The notes under the pieces: generated by a model | Told to the model about the DNA's origin: nothing | Seen by the model: only the letters and a program-made list of their open reading frames with translations | Databases searched by the model: none | Shown: piece after piece, positions 17,928 to 26,069 of the stretch | Layout of the letters: every line of letters begins with the position of its first letter | Position numbering within the stretch: the stretch's first letter is position 1 | Made by a program: the position numbers and the translations under genes | DNA from: Shewanella inventionis | Lineage (GTDB): Bacteria; Pseudomonadota; Gammaproteobacteria; Enterobacterales; Shewanellaceae | DNA length: 64,000 nucleotides | Direction of reading: 5' to 3' | Assembly: GCF_014641855.1 (NCBI RefSeq) | Contig: NZ_BMII01000007.1 | Coordinates: 1 to 64,000 of the forward strand

Positions 17928-18180
17928 TGTGAGCTTATTTCCTTTTTATATTCTCATTTTTATGATTTATTTGTTGTTTGCGGTTATATCATCTAAAACT
18001 GGCAAAAATTGTCAATCAACGAATTGTTAGTAAATTTATATCTGTTGCGTTTTAATTCGTATAGACAGTCTAACAACAAGATGAATTATTGATTATAAAT
18101 CAATAACCTTAAATTAAGTTGAATTGCTGCAGGCTCAATTGCTTGCTATCACGGTTTGAATTTTTTAGTCAGTTTGAGGT

Positions 18181-18212
18181 AAAAAGGCCTTATATTTCTA
18201 TAAGGCCTTTTT
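18181..18212. terminator. Terminator after the SSS symporter gene
   Basis: AAAAAGGCCTTATA and TATAAGGCCTTTTT form a 14-bp stem with a 4-base loop, 24 bases after the symporter stop in the direction of its transcription. Confidence 0.9.
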
Positions 18213-18235
18213 ATATGATGCAATGCCGATGTCAT

Positions 18236-20008
18236 CTACGCGTTTTGTACCACAGCTTTTTTAACGCTTCCATTGCCAGAACGTGCAGCATAAACCAGTA
18301 ATACACCAACAATTAACACAATCGAACCACAAAGTAAGAACATTAATCGACCTGTAGGTTCATTAGGGATTAACGCCATAATCAACACACCAAAACCTGC
18401 AACGGTAATGAGGTTACCGAGCATTGAACGCTGTTTAGTGTCTAGGGTTTGCTGATCTTCACTGTCTGCAATAACAGGGGTGTTCCAGTTAATAAACAGT
18501 TGGTCGACTTCTTTTTCTCGTTCAGGGGTTAAGCCTTTATAAAACAGCATGGTCGTAAAGAAGAAACCACCAGTAAAAATAACGTGCGCCGCTAAGCTTA
18601 GGCCAATCTTTAAGTCAGACCATTCACGATCGGTAAGTGGCGTTTCTAAACCTAATATAGCTTCAAATTGTCCAGCTGTTAGCGCAATACCAAAGACGTA
18701 AGACACAAAACCACCCACAATTAAGGTTGTCCAACCAGACCAGTCTGGTGTGTTACGGATCCACATGCCAAGTAATACCGGAATTAACATCGGGAAGCCG
18801 ATTAATGCTCCAACGTTTAATACAATATCGAACAAGCTTAAGTGACTAAGAGAGTTGATAAACAAGCCAATCAAAATCATGATAACGCCCATGATGACAG
18901 TGGTGATTTTACTCACGGTGACTAACTCTTTTTGCGAGGCATGCTCACGTAATATCGGTGAATAGAAGTTACAGACAAAGATGCCTGCATTACGGTTTAA
19001 GCCTGAGTCCATTGACGACATGGTGGCGGCAAACATGGCCGACATTAACAAGCCGACCATACCGGCAGGCATCACTTCTTGTACAAAGGCTAAATAGGCT
19101 GCATCGCCCGCTTTGTCGCCCATTGAAGCATATTGCAAGGCAAATTCAGGCATAAATGCGCTTACATACCAAGGCGGTAAAAACCAAATTAATGGGCCAA
19201 CAACCATTAATATGCAGGCGAGGGCAGCGGCCTTTTTGGCATTTTCACTGTCTTTGGCACATAAATAACGATATGCATTAATGCTGTTGTTCATCACGCC
19301 AAATTGCTTAACAAAGATAAACACTACCCAGAGTACAAATATGCTGACGTAATTTAAGTCATTGCCCAACACAAAGTTACCGTGGAATTTGTCGATGATA
19401 TTGCCGATCCCACCACCATAAAAATAAGCTGCTATTGCACAGGTAATGGTCACGGCCATAATGACAATCATTTGCATGAAATCAGAGGCGACAACCGCCC
19501 AAGACCCACCCGTGACTGACATAATAACCAGTACTGCACCGGTCACTATGATGGTGGTTTCCATTGGGATATCAAACACAGCCGATACAAAAATCGCTAA
19601 ACCATTAAGCCATATACCTGCGGAAATTAATGAGTCAGGCATGCCCGCCCAGGTAAAAAACTGCTCTGATGTTTTACCAAAACGTTGGCGGATCGCTTCA
19701 ATCGCGGTGACGACTCTAAGTTGTCTAAACCTAGGTGCGAAGTAGAGGTAATTCATTAAATAGCCAAAGGCATTGGCTAAAAACAACACAACAACGACAA
19801 ACCCGTCAGAAAAAGCCCGACCCGCAGCACCGGTAAAGGTCCATGCGCTAAACTGAGTCATGAATGCGGTGGCCCCAACCATCCACCACAACATTTTGCC
19901 GCCACCTCTAAAGTAATCACTGGTAGATGTAGTGAATTTTCTAAACATCCACCCAATGGCAATTAAGAAGAAAAAATAGGCAAGTACGACAAGCATATCA
20001 ATAGTCAT
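18236..20008 (-). CDS. Sodium:solute symporter family transporter, alginate-locus type
   Basis: A 590-residue SSS-family protein with about 14 hydrophobic segments (TSTSDYFRGGGKMLWWMVGATAF near the N-terminus). In marine alginate-degrading bacteria similar SSS proteins (ToaA/B/C of Vibrio splendidus) import unsaturated uronate (DEHU) or oligoalginate. It originally followed eda in the same direction; the IS66 element now separates them. A small terminator remains between, so it probably has its own start signals near 20010-20060, with GAGG nine bases before the ATG. The substrate is inferred from context. Confidence 0.85.
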   Translation of the reverse strand: MTIDMLVVLAYFFFLIAIGWMFRKFTTSTSDYFRGGGKMLWWMVGATAFMTQFSAWTFTGAAGRAFSDGFVVVVLFLANAFGYLMNYLYFAPRFRQLRVVTAIEAIRQRFGKTSEQFFTWAGMPDSLISAGIWLNGLAIFVSAVFDIPMETTIIVTGAVLVIMSVTGGSWAVVASDFMQMIVIMAVTITCAIAAYFYGGGIGNIIDKFHGNFVLGNDLNYVSIFVLWVVFIFVKQFGVMNNSINAYRYLCAKDSENAKKAAALACILMVVGPLIWFLPPWYVSAFMPEFALQYASMGDKAGDAAYLAFVQEVMPAGMVGLLMSAMFAATMSSMDSGLNRNAGIFVCNFYSPILREHASQKELVTVSKITTVIMGVIMILIGLFINSLSHLSLFDIVLNVGALIGFPMLIPVLLGMWIRNTPDWSGWTTLIVGGFVSYVFGIALTAGQFEAILGLETPLTDREWSDLKIGLSLAAHVIFTGGFFFTTMLFYKGLTPEREKEVDQLFINWNTPVIADSEDQQTLDTKQRSMLGNLITVAGFGVLIMALIPNEPTGRLMFLLCGSIVLIVGVLLVYAARSGNGSVKKAVVQNA

Positions 20009-20062
20009 GATTTAGCCTCGATAAATAAAAAGCTCATTTTTGTGTTAACAATGTTAACCGCG

Positions 20063-20088
20063 AAAAAAAGACCATAGCCTGTATGGTC
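20063..20088 (-). terminator. Former terminator of the kdgF-kdgK-eda operon
   Basis: On the minus strand GACCATA, 5-base loop, TATGGTC, then seven Ts. Before the IS66 insertion it stood just after the eda stop; it is now about 1.6 kb away. Confidence 0.75.
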
Positions 20089-20104
20089 AAATAGTATTTA
20101 TTTT

Positions 20105-20112
20105 GAATTATG
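20105..20112. repeat. Target site duplication, left copy (GAATTATG)
   Basis: Identical to 21676-21683 on the other side of the IS66 element. Confidence 0.95.
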
Positions 20113-20138
20113 GTAACCGTTCACCAGAGGGGGATTGA

Positions 20139-21574
20139 CTAGGTCGACATTAACCCAAAAACATCTGGGTACTCATTCTTGCCAATTACGGCAGTAATGA
20201 TTTGGCTGATCACTGTGATTGGCGATAGTTTGCGTTTCTTGCACGTTTCAACCACCGATAAAACCCGAGAGCGGAATTTCTCACCTCTATCCGAGCTGGT
20301 GCCGTAACAGATTTTCCGCATAATCACACTGCCACGCAGACAGCGCTCAGCCTCGTTATTGGTTAACGGCGTATCTGGATGATTGAGAAATACCCATAAA
20401 CCCACTTCATATTTGAGGATGTAGCGGCAACGACCTGCATAGCGTGAGGCAGGCACTTTCGTGCCGCGTTCAAGCCAGTCAATGATACTGCGCCGCAAGC
20501 GATGCATTCGCCGACGCCAATTGACTTCGTCAAGTGTGCCCGCTTCATATTTATGCTGAGTACGAAAAACGGATTTGAAAAGTAAAACGAGTCGATTACC
20601 GATATGCTCGGTGAGGCCTTTGCCTGAGTAATCTGCCATTTGTTGTAAGTTTCGCTCTATATGAGCAAGGCAAAACTGGTGACGCTCTGGCTCTATCCAG
20701 TGATAGCTTGGACATTGGTCACTGACAACAACGGCTTGAGTTTGCTCGCCGAGCACAGATTTAGCGGCATCCTTATTACGAAAGTATTTCACCTGTTGAA
20801 ACACCGCATCTTTAGACGACACAAGCCAGATCCAACGGGTATGTTCTTCACCATTACGGTTATGGGTTGTCTCATCAACGTGAACTAATGGTGCTTGCTT
20901 TATATGTTGATGCAGTGCCTGATGTATTGGAGTCAGCATGCTACTCACTCGCCCTTGCGCCTCTGAAATCAGCCCTGTAGAGAAGTGAGTGCCGTATTGG
21001 TCTTGTAGCAAACGTTGTATTTTACGTACACTCAGATGATATAGCCCACTTAGCACCGATACGTAGCTGAGCAACCTTGGCCCCATCTGACCATCAGGTG
21101 CCCCTTTGGGTAAAACGCCTTTGCTCACGTTGTTGCATTGCTGGCAACGGCCATGAAATAACTGATATTCAGTGATATCGAGTTTAGGTTTAGGCAGTTC
21201 AAACACTTGATGGCGATAGCTTGGAGACGGATTGGGTGTCACTTCTCCACCGCAATCTGGGCAACATGCATCCGGCAAGCAAGCGATTTGCTTATCGGTT
21301 TCACCGAGTGACGCTAGCGGTCTTTTGTGCCCCGTATGTCCAGGTTGAGCGCCAACCTGATTTCCGCTACGAGGCGTTTGAGCTTTTTTCGCTCGGCCTT
21401 ATCCGCAGGGGAGTCAGATGAAGGCGACTTGGATGAATTACGAGAGCTCATCGTTAAACGGTCTTCATATTCACGTAATTTCCCCCACAACTCTTGAATG
21501 AGCAGATCGGCTTTGTTTACACCTAGCTCAGCAACTGTTGGCGGTTCTGCTGCAAATTGTTTTTTCTTTTTCAT
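20139..21574 (-). pseudogene. IS66 transposase split into two frames (86-aa N-part, 379-aa C-part)
   Basis: The first frame (21574-21314) has the N-terminal coiled region and TMSSRNSSKSPSSDSPADKA, the usual IS66 leader. The second frame contains the zinc-finger segment CCPDCGGEV with CQQCN, the DDE core (HVDETTHN, VVSDQCPSYH, LTNNEAERCLRG) and the C-terminal RGEKFRSR region. A shift of one base back is needed to join them; reading the -1 frame after the A-run gives GNQVGAQPGHTGHKRPLASL, the expected linker. The switch coincides with an A-AAA-AAG heptamer, so this is either a dead gene with a lost A or a transposase made by programmed frameshifting. Confidence 0.85.
21341..21389 (-). promoter_or_regulatory. 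A-AAA-AAG slippery heptamer with downstream stem-loop
   Basis: The heptamer (21389-21383, minus strand) sits in the zero frame as CGA-AAA-AAG, exactly the register used for -1 frameshifting in dnaX and IS elements. Twenty-three bases downstream CAGGTTG and CAACCTG form a 7-bp stem with a 5-base loop (21359-21341). The spacing is longer than the usual 5-9 bases, which weakens the case. Confidence 0.4.
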
Positions 21575-21671
21575 GTTGCCATTTTGGCACCGTAAATCGA
21601 TCGTTCAATAGCAATATGACAAAACCTTATCGATCATCAATTGATCGTGTCAATAAGGGGCTGGTGAACAG

Positions 21672-22301
21672 TTACGAATTATGAATATGTGATACAGCAA
21701 CGCGCACTAAACGGCCAATTTCATCCCATTGTCCTGAGTCAATCAGGTTAGTGGGAACCATCCAGGTGCCGCCACAAGCAAGCACAGCAGGGATATCAAG
21801 ATACGAATCAATATTGTCTAAATTCACCCCACCCGTTGGCATAAACGTTACCGGATAAACGGCAGTTAAAGCCTTAAGCATGTTAACGCCACCAGAGGGC
21901 TCAGCAGGGAAAAACTTAAGTGTTCTGAGCCCCATTTCCATGGCTTGTTCAACCAGGCTTGGGTTGTTGACGCCGGGCACAATTGGCATGCCTTTATCAA
22001 GACAGTGTTGCACCACACGTGGATTAAACCCTGGGCTAACAATAAAGTCGACTCCAGCATCTATCGCCTGATCGGCTTGCTCTGTGGTTAAAATGGTCCC
22101 CGCACCAATAAACATTAAAGGAAATGCGTCTCGCATAGCTTTAATGGCATCGGCTGCGCAGTCTGTTCTAAAGGTGACTTCAGCGCTTGGCATGCCGTTA
22201 TCAATCAGTGTTTTTGCTAGCGGGACCGCATCTGAGGTCTTATTAATGGCAATAACAGGGATGAGTTTATGTTTAGCTAATAAATCGTTCATCAAAATCA
22301 T
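21672..22301 (-). CDS. eda: KDPG/KHG aldolase, last codon replaced by IS66
   Basis: Splits 2-keto-3-deoxy-6-phosphogluconate to pyruvate and glyceraldehyde-3-phosphate. The 209-residue protein has the class I aldolase features: AEVTFRTDCAADAI, the GAGTILTTEQADQAIDAGVDFIVSPG segment, and the Schiff-base lysine in TLKFFPAEPSGG. The stop codon TAA is supplied by the IS66 end (TCG-TAA); without the insertion the frame would read HNSK then stop, so only one C-terminal residue is lost and the enzyme is probably active. Third gene after kdgF and kdgK, 17 bases from kdgK. Confidence 0.93.
   Translation of the reverse strand: MILMNDLLAKHKLIPVIAINKTSDAVPLAKTLIDNGMPSAEVTFRTDCAADAIKAMRDAFPLMFIGAGTILTTEQADQAIDAGVDFIVSPGFNPRVVQHCLDKGMPIVPGVNNPSLVEQAMEMGLRTLKFFPAEPSGGVNMLKALTAVYPVTFMPTGGVNLDNIDSYLDIPAVLACGGTWMVPTNLIDSGQWDEIGRLVRVAVSHIHNS
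21676..21683. repeat. Target site duplication, right copy (GAATTATG), within eda codons
   Basis: Identical to 20105-20112. It lies over the last codons of eda. Confidence 0.95.
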
Positions 22302-22318
22302 GGTATTCTCGAGGCTAT

Positions 22319-23251
22319 TTATAATTGGATTTCTGGCATGGCAACCATGGGAATAATGGCTCCGGGATATTGGATCACGGTACTGGCCATAATGTGTCCT
22401 GCTAATGCGGCTTGTACTGCGCTGCCTTGACTGAGGCGTTTAGCTAAAAAGCCAGCATTAAATGAGTCGCCAGCTGCTGTGGTGTCAATAATGTTGCTTA
22501 CAGGGGTTGCTGCTACATAACTGGTTTGATTATTTTCAATGACTATACAATCCTCAGCGCCTCTTTTAATGATGAGTTCTGTTACGCCTGCTGTTTGTGT
22601 ACGGCTAATGCATTGTGTAACCTCTGTATCACCGTACAATTGTATTTCGTCATCAAAGGTGAGTATGGCAATATCTGTTAAGGCTAATGCTTTAGCGTAT
22701 TCATCCATTGTTTGCTGTGGGTTTGACCACAATTTGGGGCGGTAATTATTATCAAAAATCACTTTACCGCCACGGCGCTTAAATTCACTGAGTAACGAAA
22801 ATAATGTGCTTCTGCCTGACTCAGTTAATATTGCCAGGGTAATACCAGTAATTAACAGATAATCGTAACTGAGCAATTGCTCTGTAAGATGTTCAGATTC
22901 TGGCTGATCAAACAGGTATTTTGCCGCTGAATCATTACGCCAATAATGAAAACTGCGCTCACCAGTGTCATCGGTTTCAATGTAGTACAAACCAGGGTTT
23001 TTATGAGCTAGTTGCAATACTAAACTGGTGTCAATGCCTTCAGCCTGCCAGGCGGCTAACATTTGCTCACTGAATGAGTCATAACCGAGAGCCGTTACAT
23101 AGCTGGTGGTAATTGACTGAGCTTGAGTTAAACGAGCAAGGTACAATGCTGTGTTGAGTGTGTCGCCACCAAAAGCTTGCTTTAAGCCGCTCAATTTCTT
23201 TTGAAGCTCAACCATACATTCGCCAATAATTGCAATTTTCAATGGTTTCAT
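22319..23251 (-). CDS. kdgK: 2-keto-3-deoxygluconate kinase
   Basis: A PfkB-family sugar kinase of 310 residues that phosphorylates KDG to KDPG in the cytoplasm. The N-terminal IGECMVEL and FGGDTLNTALYLARL segment and the C-terminal PfkB signature DTTAAGDSFNAGFLAKRL, which contains the catalytic Asp, are intact. It lies 25 bases after kdgF and supplies the substrate of Eda. The order kdgF-kdgK-eda is typical of alginate and pectin uronate pathways. Confidence 0.93.
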   Translation of the reverse strand: MKPLKIAIIGECMVELQKKLSGLKQAFGGDTLNTALYLARLTQAQSITTSYVTALGYDSFSEQMLAAWQAEGIDTSLVLQLAHKNPGLYYIETDDTGERSFHYWRNDSAAKYLFDQPESEHLTEQLLSYDYLLITGITLAILTESGRSTLFSLLSEFKRRGGKVIFDNNYRPKLWSNPQQTMDEYAKALALTDIAILTFDDEIQLYGDTEVTQCISRTQTAGVTELIIKRGAEDCIVIENNQTSYVAATPVSNIIDTTAAGDSFNAGFLAKRLSQGSAVQAALAGHIMASTVIQYPGAIIPMVAMPEIQL

Positions 23252-23276
23252 GCTGTTACCTTATAATGAGTATCGA

Positions 23277-23612
23277 TTACTTTAAAAAGTCTTCGCGGGC
23301 AGGAGAGAACATGTCAAGCAACACACTGTCATGCTCTAGGGCGACAGCTCCGTGCATAAGGTGTTTGCGAGCAATATAGGCATCGCCGGCTTTAAGCACT
23401 TGCTTTTTGCCATCGACTTCAGCTTCAAAGCTGCCACGAATGACATAACCTATTTGATCGTGGATCTCGTGTGCATGCACATAACCGATGGCGCCTTTAT
23501 CAAAATTTAAATGCACAGCCATTAATTCGTCAGTGTATCCAACGATTTTACGTTTTATACCATCACCTAAATTTTCCCAGGGGTGATCATCAGCGATAAA
23601 AAAAGGATTCAT
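23277..23612 (-). CDS. kdgF: KdgF cupin: unsaturated uronate linearisation
   Basis: A 111-residue single-domain cupin. The metal-binding motif HAHEIHDQIGYVIRG (His, His, His, Gln) and the distal histidine in KHLMHGAV match KdgF, which opens 4,5-unsaturated monouronates to the linear keto form (DEHU). First gene of the leftward operon, divergent from the PL17 lyases whose products it uses. FadR-type palindromes lie in the 302-base divergent region. Confidence 0.9.
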   Translation of the reverse strand: MNPFFIADDHPWENLGDGIKRKIVGYTDELMAVHLNFDKGAIGYVHAHEIHDQIGYVIRGSFEAEVDGKKQVLKAGDAYIARKHLMHGAVALEHDSVLLDMFSPAREDFLK

Positions 23613-23674
23613 GTTCGTTCTCCAACTGCATTATATGTTGCCTTCATTATACAAATAATAAACATTAAATACAT

Positions 23675-23687
23675 ATTGTAATACAAT
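23675..23687. promoter_or_regulatory. FadR-type operator near kdgF
   Basis: ATTGTAATACAAT is a perfect 13-bp palindrome that contains TTGTAATACAA, fitting the FadR-subfamily pattern TnGTnnnACnA. It is 63 bp before kdgF. Confidence 0.5.
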
Positions 23688-23842
23688 TAGTTCTTACCAA
23701 TGGTGTGTAAATCGGTAATATAGAAATAAAACCATTTAAATACAGGTGCTTATTATTTAAAATATTTTTGAATAAGTTTAGATAAATTGAAATAAAAGCG
23801 TATATTTTAGGTGTATTTGATAAAAATCATTGTAAAAAAGCT

Positions 23843-23872
23843 AATTTGTATGACAATATTGTCATACAAATT
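23843..23872. promoter_or_regulatory. FadR-type double operator, 30-bp perfect palindrome
   Basis: Each inward half is AATTTGTATGACAAT. It holds two overlapping FadR-type sites, TTGTATGACAA (23846-23856) and TTGTCATACAA (23859-23869). It ends 42 bp before the first PL17 gene, in the divergent promoter region. The GntR/FCD regulator at 31812 is the likely ligand. Confidence 0.7.
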
Positions 23873-23914
23873 TAGATGCGATGAAGATAAGTTATTAGCC
23901 AAAAGGTAAATACT

Positions 23915-26068
23915 ATGACCATAACAACGCCCATCTTACTTACGCAGGCAGAAATAGCCGATTTACGTAAAGAGTTTGGACGCACAAGTTTGATGGGGAA
24001 AACAATAGCTGCCCATATCAATGAACTGCAAAATTTTATGGCTTTGCCTATCGATGTGCCTGGGCACGGTGAGGCGGGTGGTTATGAACATAACCGACAC
24101 AAGCAAAACTACACCTATATGAATTTAGCCGGTCGGTTGTTTTTAATCACTGAGCAGCAACAGTATGCAGACTTTGTTATTGCGCTATTAGACGAGTATG
24201 CAGATAAGTATTTAACATTTGATTTTCATGTGCAAAAAAACACGAACCCAACAGGGCGTTTATTTCACCAAATATTAAACGAACATTGCTGGTTATTATT
24301 CACAAGCCTTGCCTATTCTTGCGTGTCACAAGTGATGACCCCAGCGCAACGTAACCGCATAGAAAGCCAAATATTTGAACCTATGTTAGAGATGTTTACG
24401 GTTAAATATGCCCATGACTTTGACCGTATCCATAATCACGGTATTTGGGCCGTCGCTGCGGTAGGCATTTGTGGCTTAGCAATCGGTAAGCGAGAATATT
24501 TAGATATGGCGGTTTACGGCATAGAGCGTAATGACAGCGGTGGTTTTCTTGCGCAAATTTCGCAATTGTTTGCACCATCTGGTTACTACATGGAAGGGCC
24601 TTATTATCATCGCTACGCCATCCGTCCAACCTGTTTATTTGCTGAAGTGTTACATCGCCATATGCCTGAAGTGGATATATACAACTACAAAGACAAAGTG
24701 ATTGGTAATACAGTTGAAGCCTTATTGTCGACTGCCTATCCTAATGGCGAATTCCCAGCATTAAATGATGCGTCACGTACTATGTCGATTACTGACATGG
24801 GCGTACAAGTTGCTGTGAGTGTGTATAGCAAACATTATGGTGTTGACGATAACTTATTAGGCATGGCTAAAATTCAAGACAGAGTTTGGATGCATCCATG
24901 TGGATTAGTGTTGTCGCGTGCACTTGAACAAGCAGAGCAAAAGGCCAGTGTTGGCATGCCATTTTGGCCAAGTGTAGAGTTAAACGAAGGCCCTGATGGT
25001 ACCCATGGCGCACAAGGTTTTATCCGCATGCAGGATAAAAACGGTGATGTGTCGCAACTGGTGATGAATTACGGCCAGCATGGTATGGGGCACGGTAATT
25101 TTGACACCTTAGGGATCAGTTTCTTTAACCGTGGCCAGGAAGTACTACGTGAATATGGTTTTGCCCGTTGGGTTAATGTTGAGCCTAAATTTGGCGGCCG
25201 TTATCTTGACGAAAACAAATCTTATGCACGGCAAACGATTGCACATAATGCTGTTACCGTTGATGAAAAGTGCCAAAACAACTTTGACGTCGCCCGAGCA
25301 GACAGTGTACACGGCATACCGCACTTTTTTAGTGTCGACAGCGATGTGATTAGCGGCATGAGTGCTTTTGCGAACCAACATTATGATGGTTTATCGATGC
25401 AGCGTAGCGTGTTTATGTTGGCGCTAGATGAGCTTGAATCGCCTCTGTTAATCGATTTATATCGTTTAGCGGGCGAGAGTGAGCATCAATACGACTATTC
25501 TCATCAATATGCCGGGCAAATTATTCGCACCAGCTTTGATTATCAAAGCCATCAAGAAGTGTCTACGTTAGGTGCTGACAATGGCTACCAACATTTGTGG
25601 AATATCGCCAGCGGTAAACCGAGTGAGACCGCTTTAGTCAGTTGGTTACAAAACAACACCTATTACACATGGCTTGGCACCAGCAGTAATGACTCAAGTG
25701 AAGTGTTTTTTACGCGCACAGGCGCTAATGACCCAAGTTTCAATTTACGTAGCGAACCTGCTTTTATTTATCGCACTGCAGGTAAAACAACCTTGTTAGC
25801 ATCAGTGCTTGAAACTCACGGATATTTTAATGAAGAGTTTGAGCAGTCGGTAAACGCTCGCGGTAAAGTGTCGTCCATCAAAGTCTTAGGTCACAATGAT
25901 GTCGGTTCGGTGGTGCAAATATTCACCAGTAACTCGCTTATTATTCTTATGGTTTGTAATCAATTAACCACAGCAACAAGTCAACACAGTGTGACTTTTA
26001 ATCAGATAAACTATCAATGGACTGGCCCTTACGCTGTCGACATTACTGCCATTAAGCAGGAGAAATAA
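23915..26068 (+). CDS. PL17 oligoalginate lyase, copy 1 (cytoplasmic)
   Basis: A 717-residue heparinase II/III-type exolyase that releases unsaturated monouronate from alginate oligomers. Typical PL17 features: VPGHGEAGGYEHNRHKQNY near residue 50, HNHG at 173-176 (catalytic Asn-His), YYMEGPYYHR with catalytic tyrosine, then the heparinase II/III C-terminal beta domain with GFARWVNVEPKFGGRY. No signal peptide is present, so it acts after oligomer uptake. It starts after AAAGG, 42 bp beyond the palindromic operator, and is nearly contiguous with copy 2. Confidence 0.93.
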   Translation: MTITTPILLTQAEIADLRKEFGRTSLMGKTIAAHINELQNFMALPIDVPGHGEAGGYEHNRHKQNYTYMNLAGRLFLITEQQQYADFVIALLDEYADKYLTFDFHVQKNTNPTGRLFHQILNEHCWLLFTSLAYSCVSQVMTPAQRNRIESQIFEPMLEMFTVKYAHDFDRIHNHGIWAVAAVGICGLAIGKREYLDMAVYGIERNDSGGFLAQISQLFAPSGYYMEGPYYHRYAIRPTCLFAEVLHRHMPEVDIYNYKDKVIGNTVEALLSTAYPNGEFPALNDASRTMSITDMGVQVAVSVYSKHYGVDDNLLGMAKIQDRVWMHPCGLVLSRALEQAEQKASVGMPFWPSVELNEGPDGTHGAQGFIRMQDKNGDVSQLVMNYGQHGMGHGNFDTLGISFFNRGQEVLREYGFARWVNVEPKFGGRYLDENKSYARQTIAHNAVTVDEKCQNNFDVARADSVHGIPHFFSVDSDVISGMSAFANQHYDGLSMQRSVFMLALDELESPLLIDLYRLAGESEHQYDYSHQYAGQIIRTSFDYQSHQEVSTLGADNGYQHLWNIASGKPSETALVSWLQNNTYYTWLGTSSNDSSEVFFTRTGANDPSFNLRSEPAFIYRTAGKTTLLASVLETHGYFNEEFEQSVNARGKVSSIKVLGHNDVGSVVQIFTSNSLIILMVCNQLTTATSQHSVTFNQINYQWTGPYAVDITAIKQEK

Positions 26069-26069
26069 C

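Larger units (their letters stand above)
20113..21675 (-). mobile_element. IS66 family element (single-transposase type), 1563 bp
   Basis: Both ends are visible: GTAACCGTTCACCAG at 20113-20127 and its inverted counterpart ending at 21675 (GTAACTGTTCACCAG on the other strand), 14 of 15 identical, beginning GTAA as IS66 ends do. Both sides are flanked by GAATTATG (20105-20112 and 21676-21683), an exact 8-bp target duplication, the size typical of the family. Only the transposase (tnpC-like) is encoded, as in the ISBst12 group; there is no tnpA or tnpB. Confidence 0.95.
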
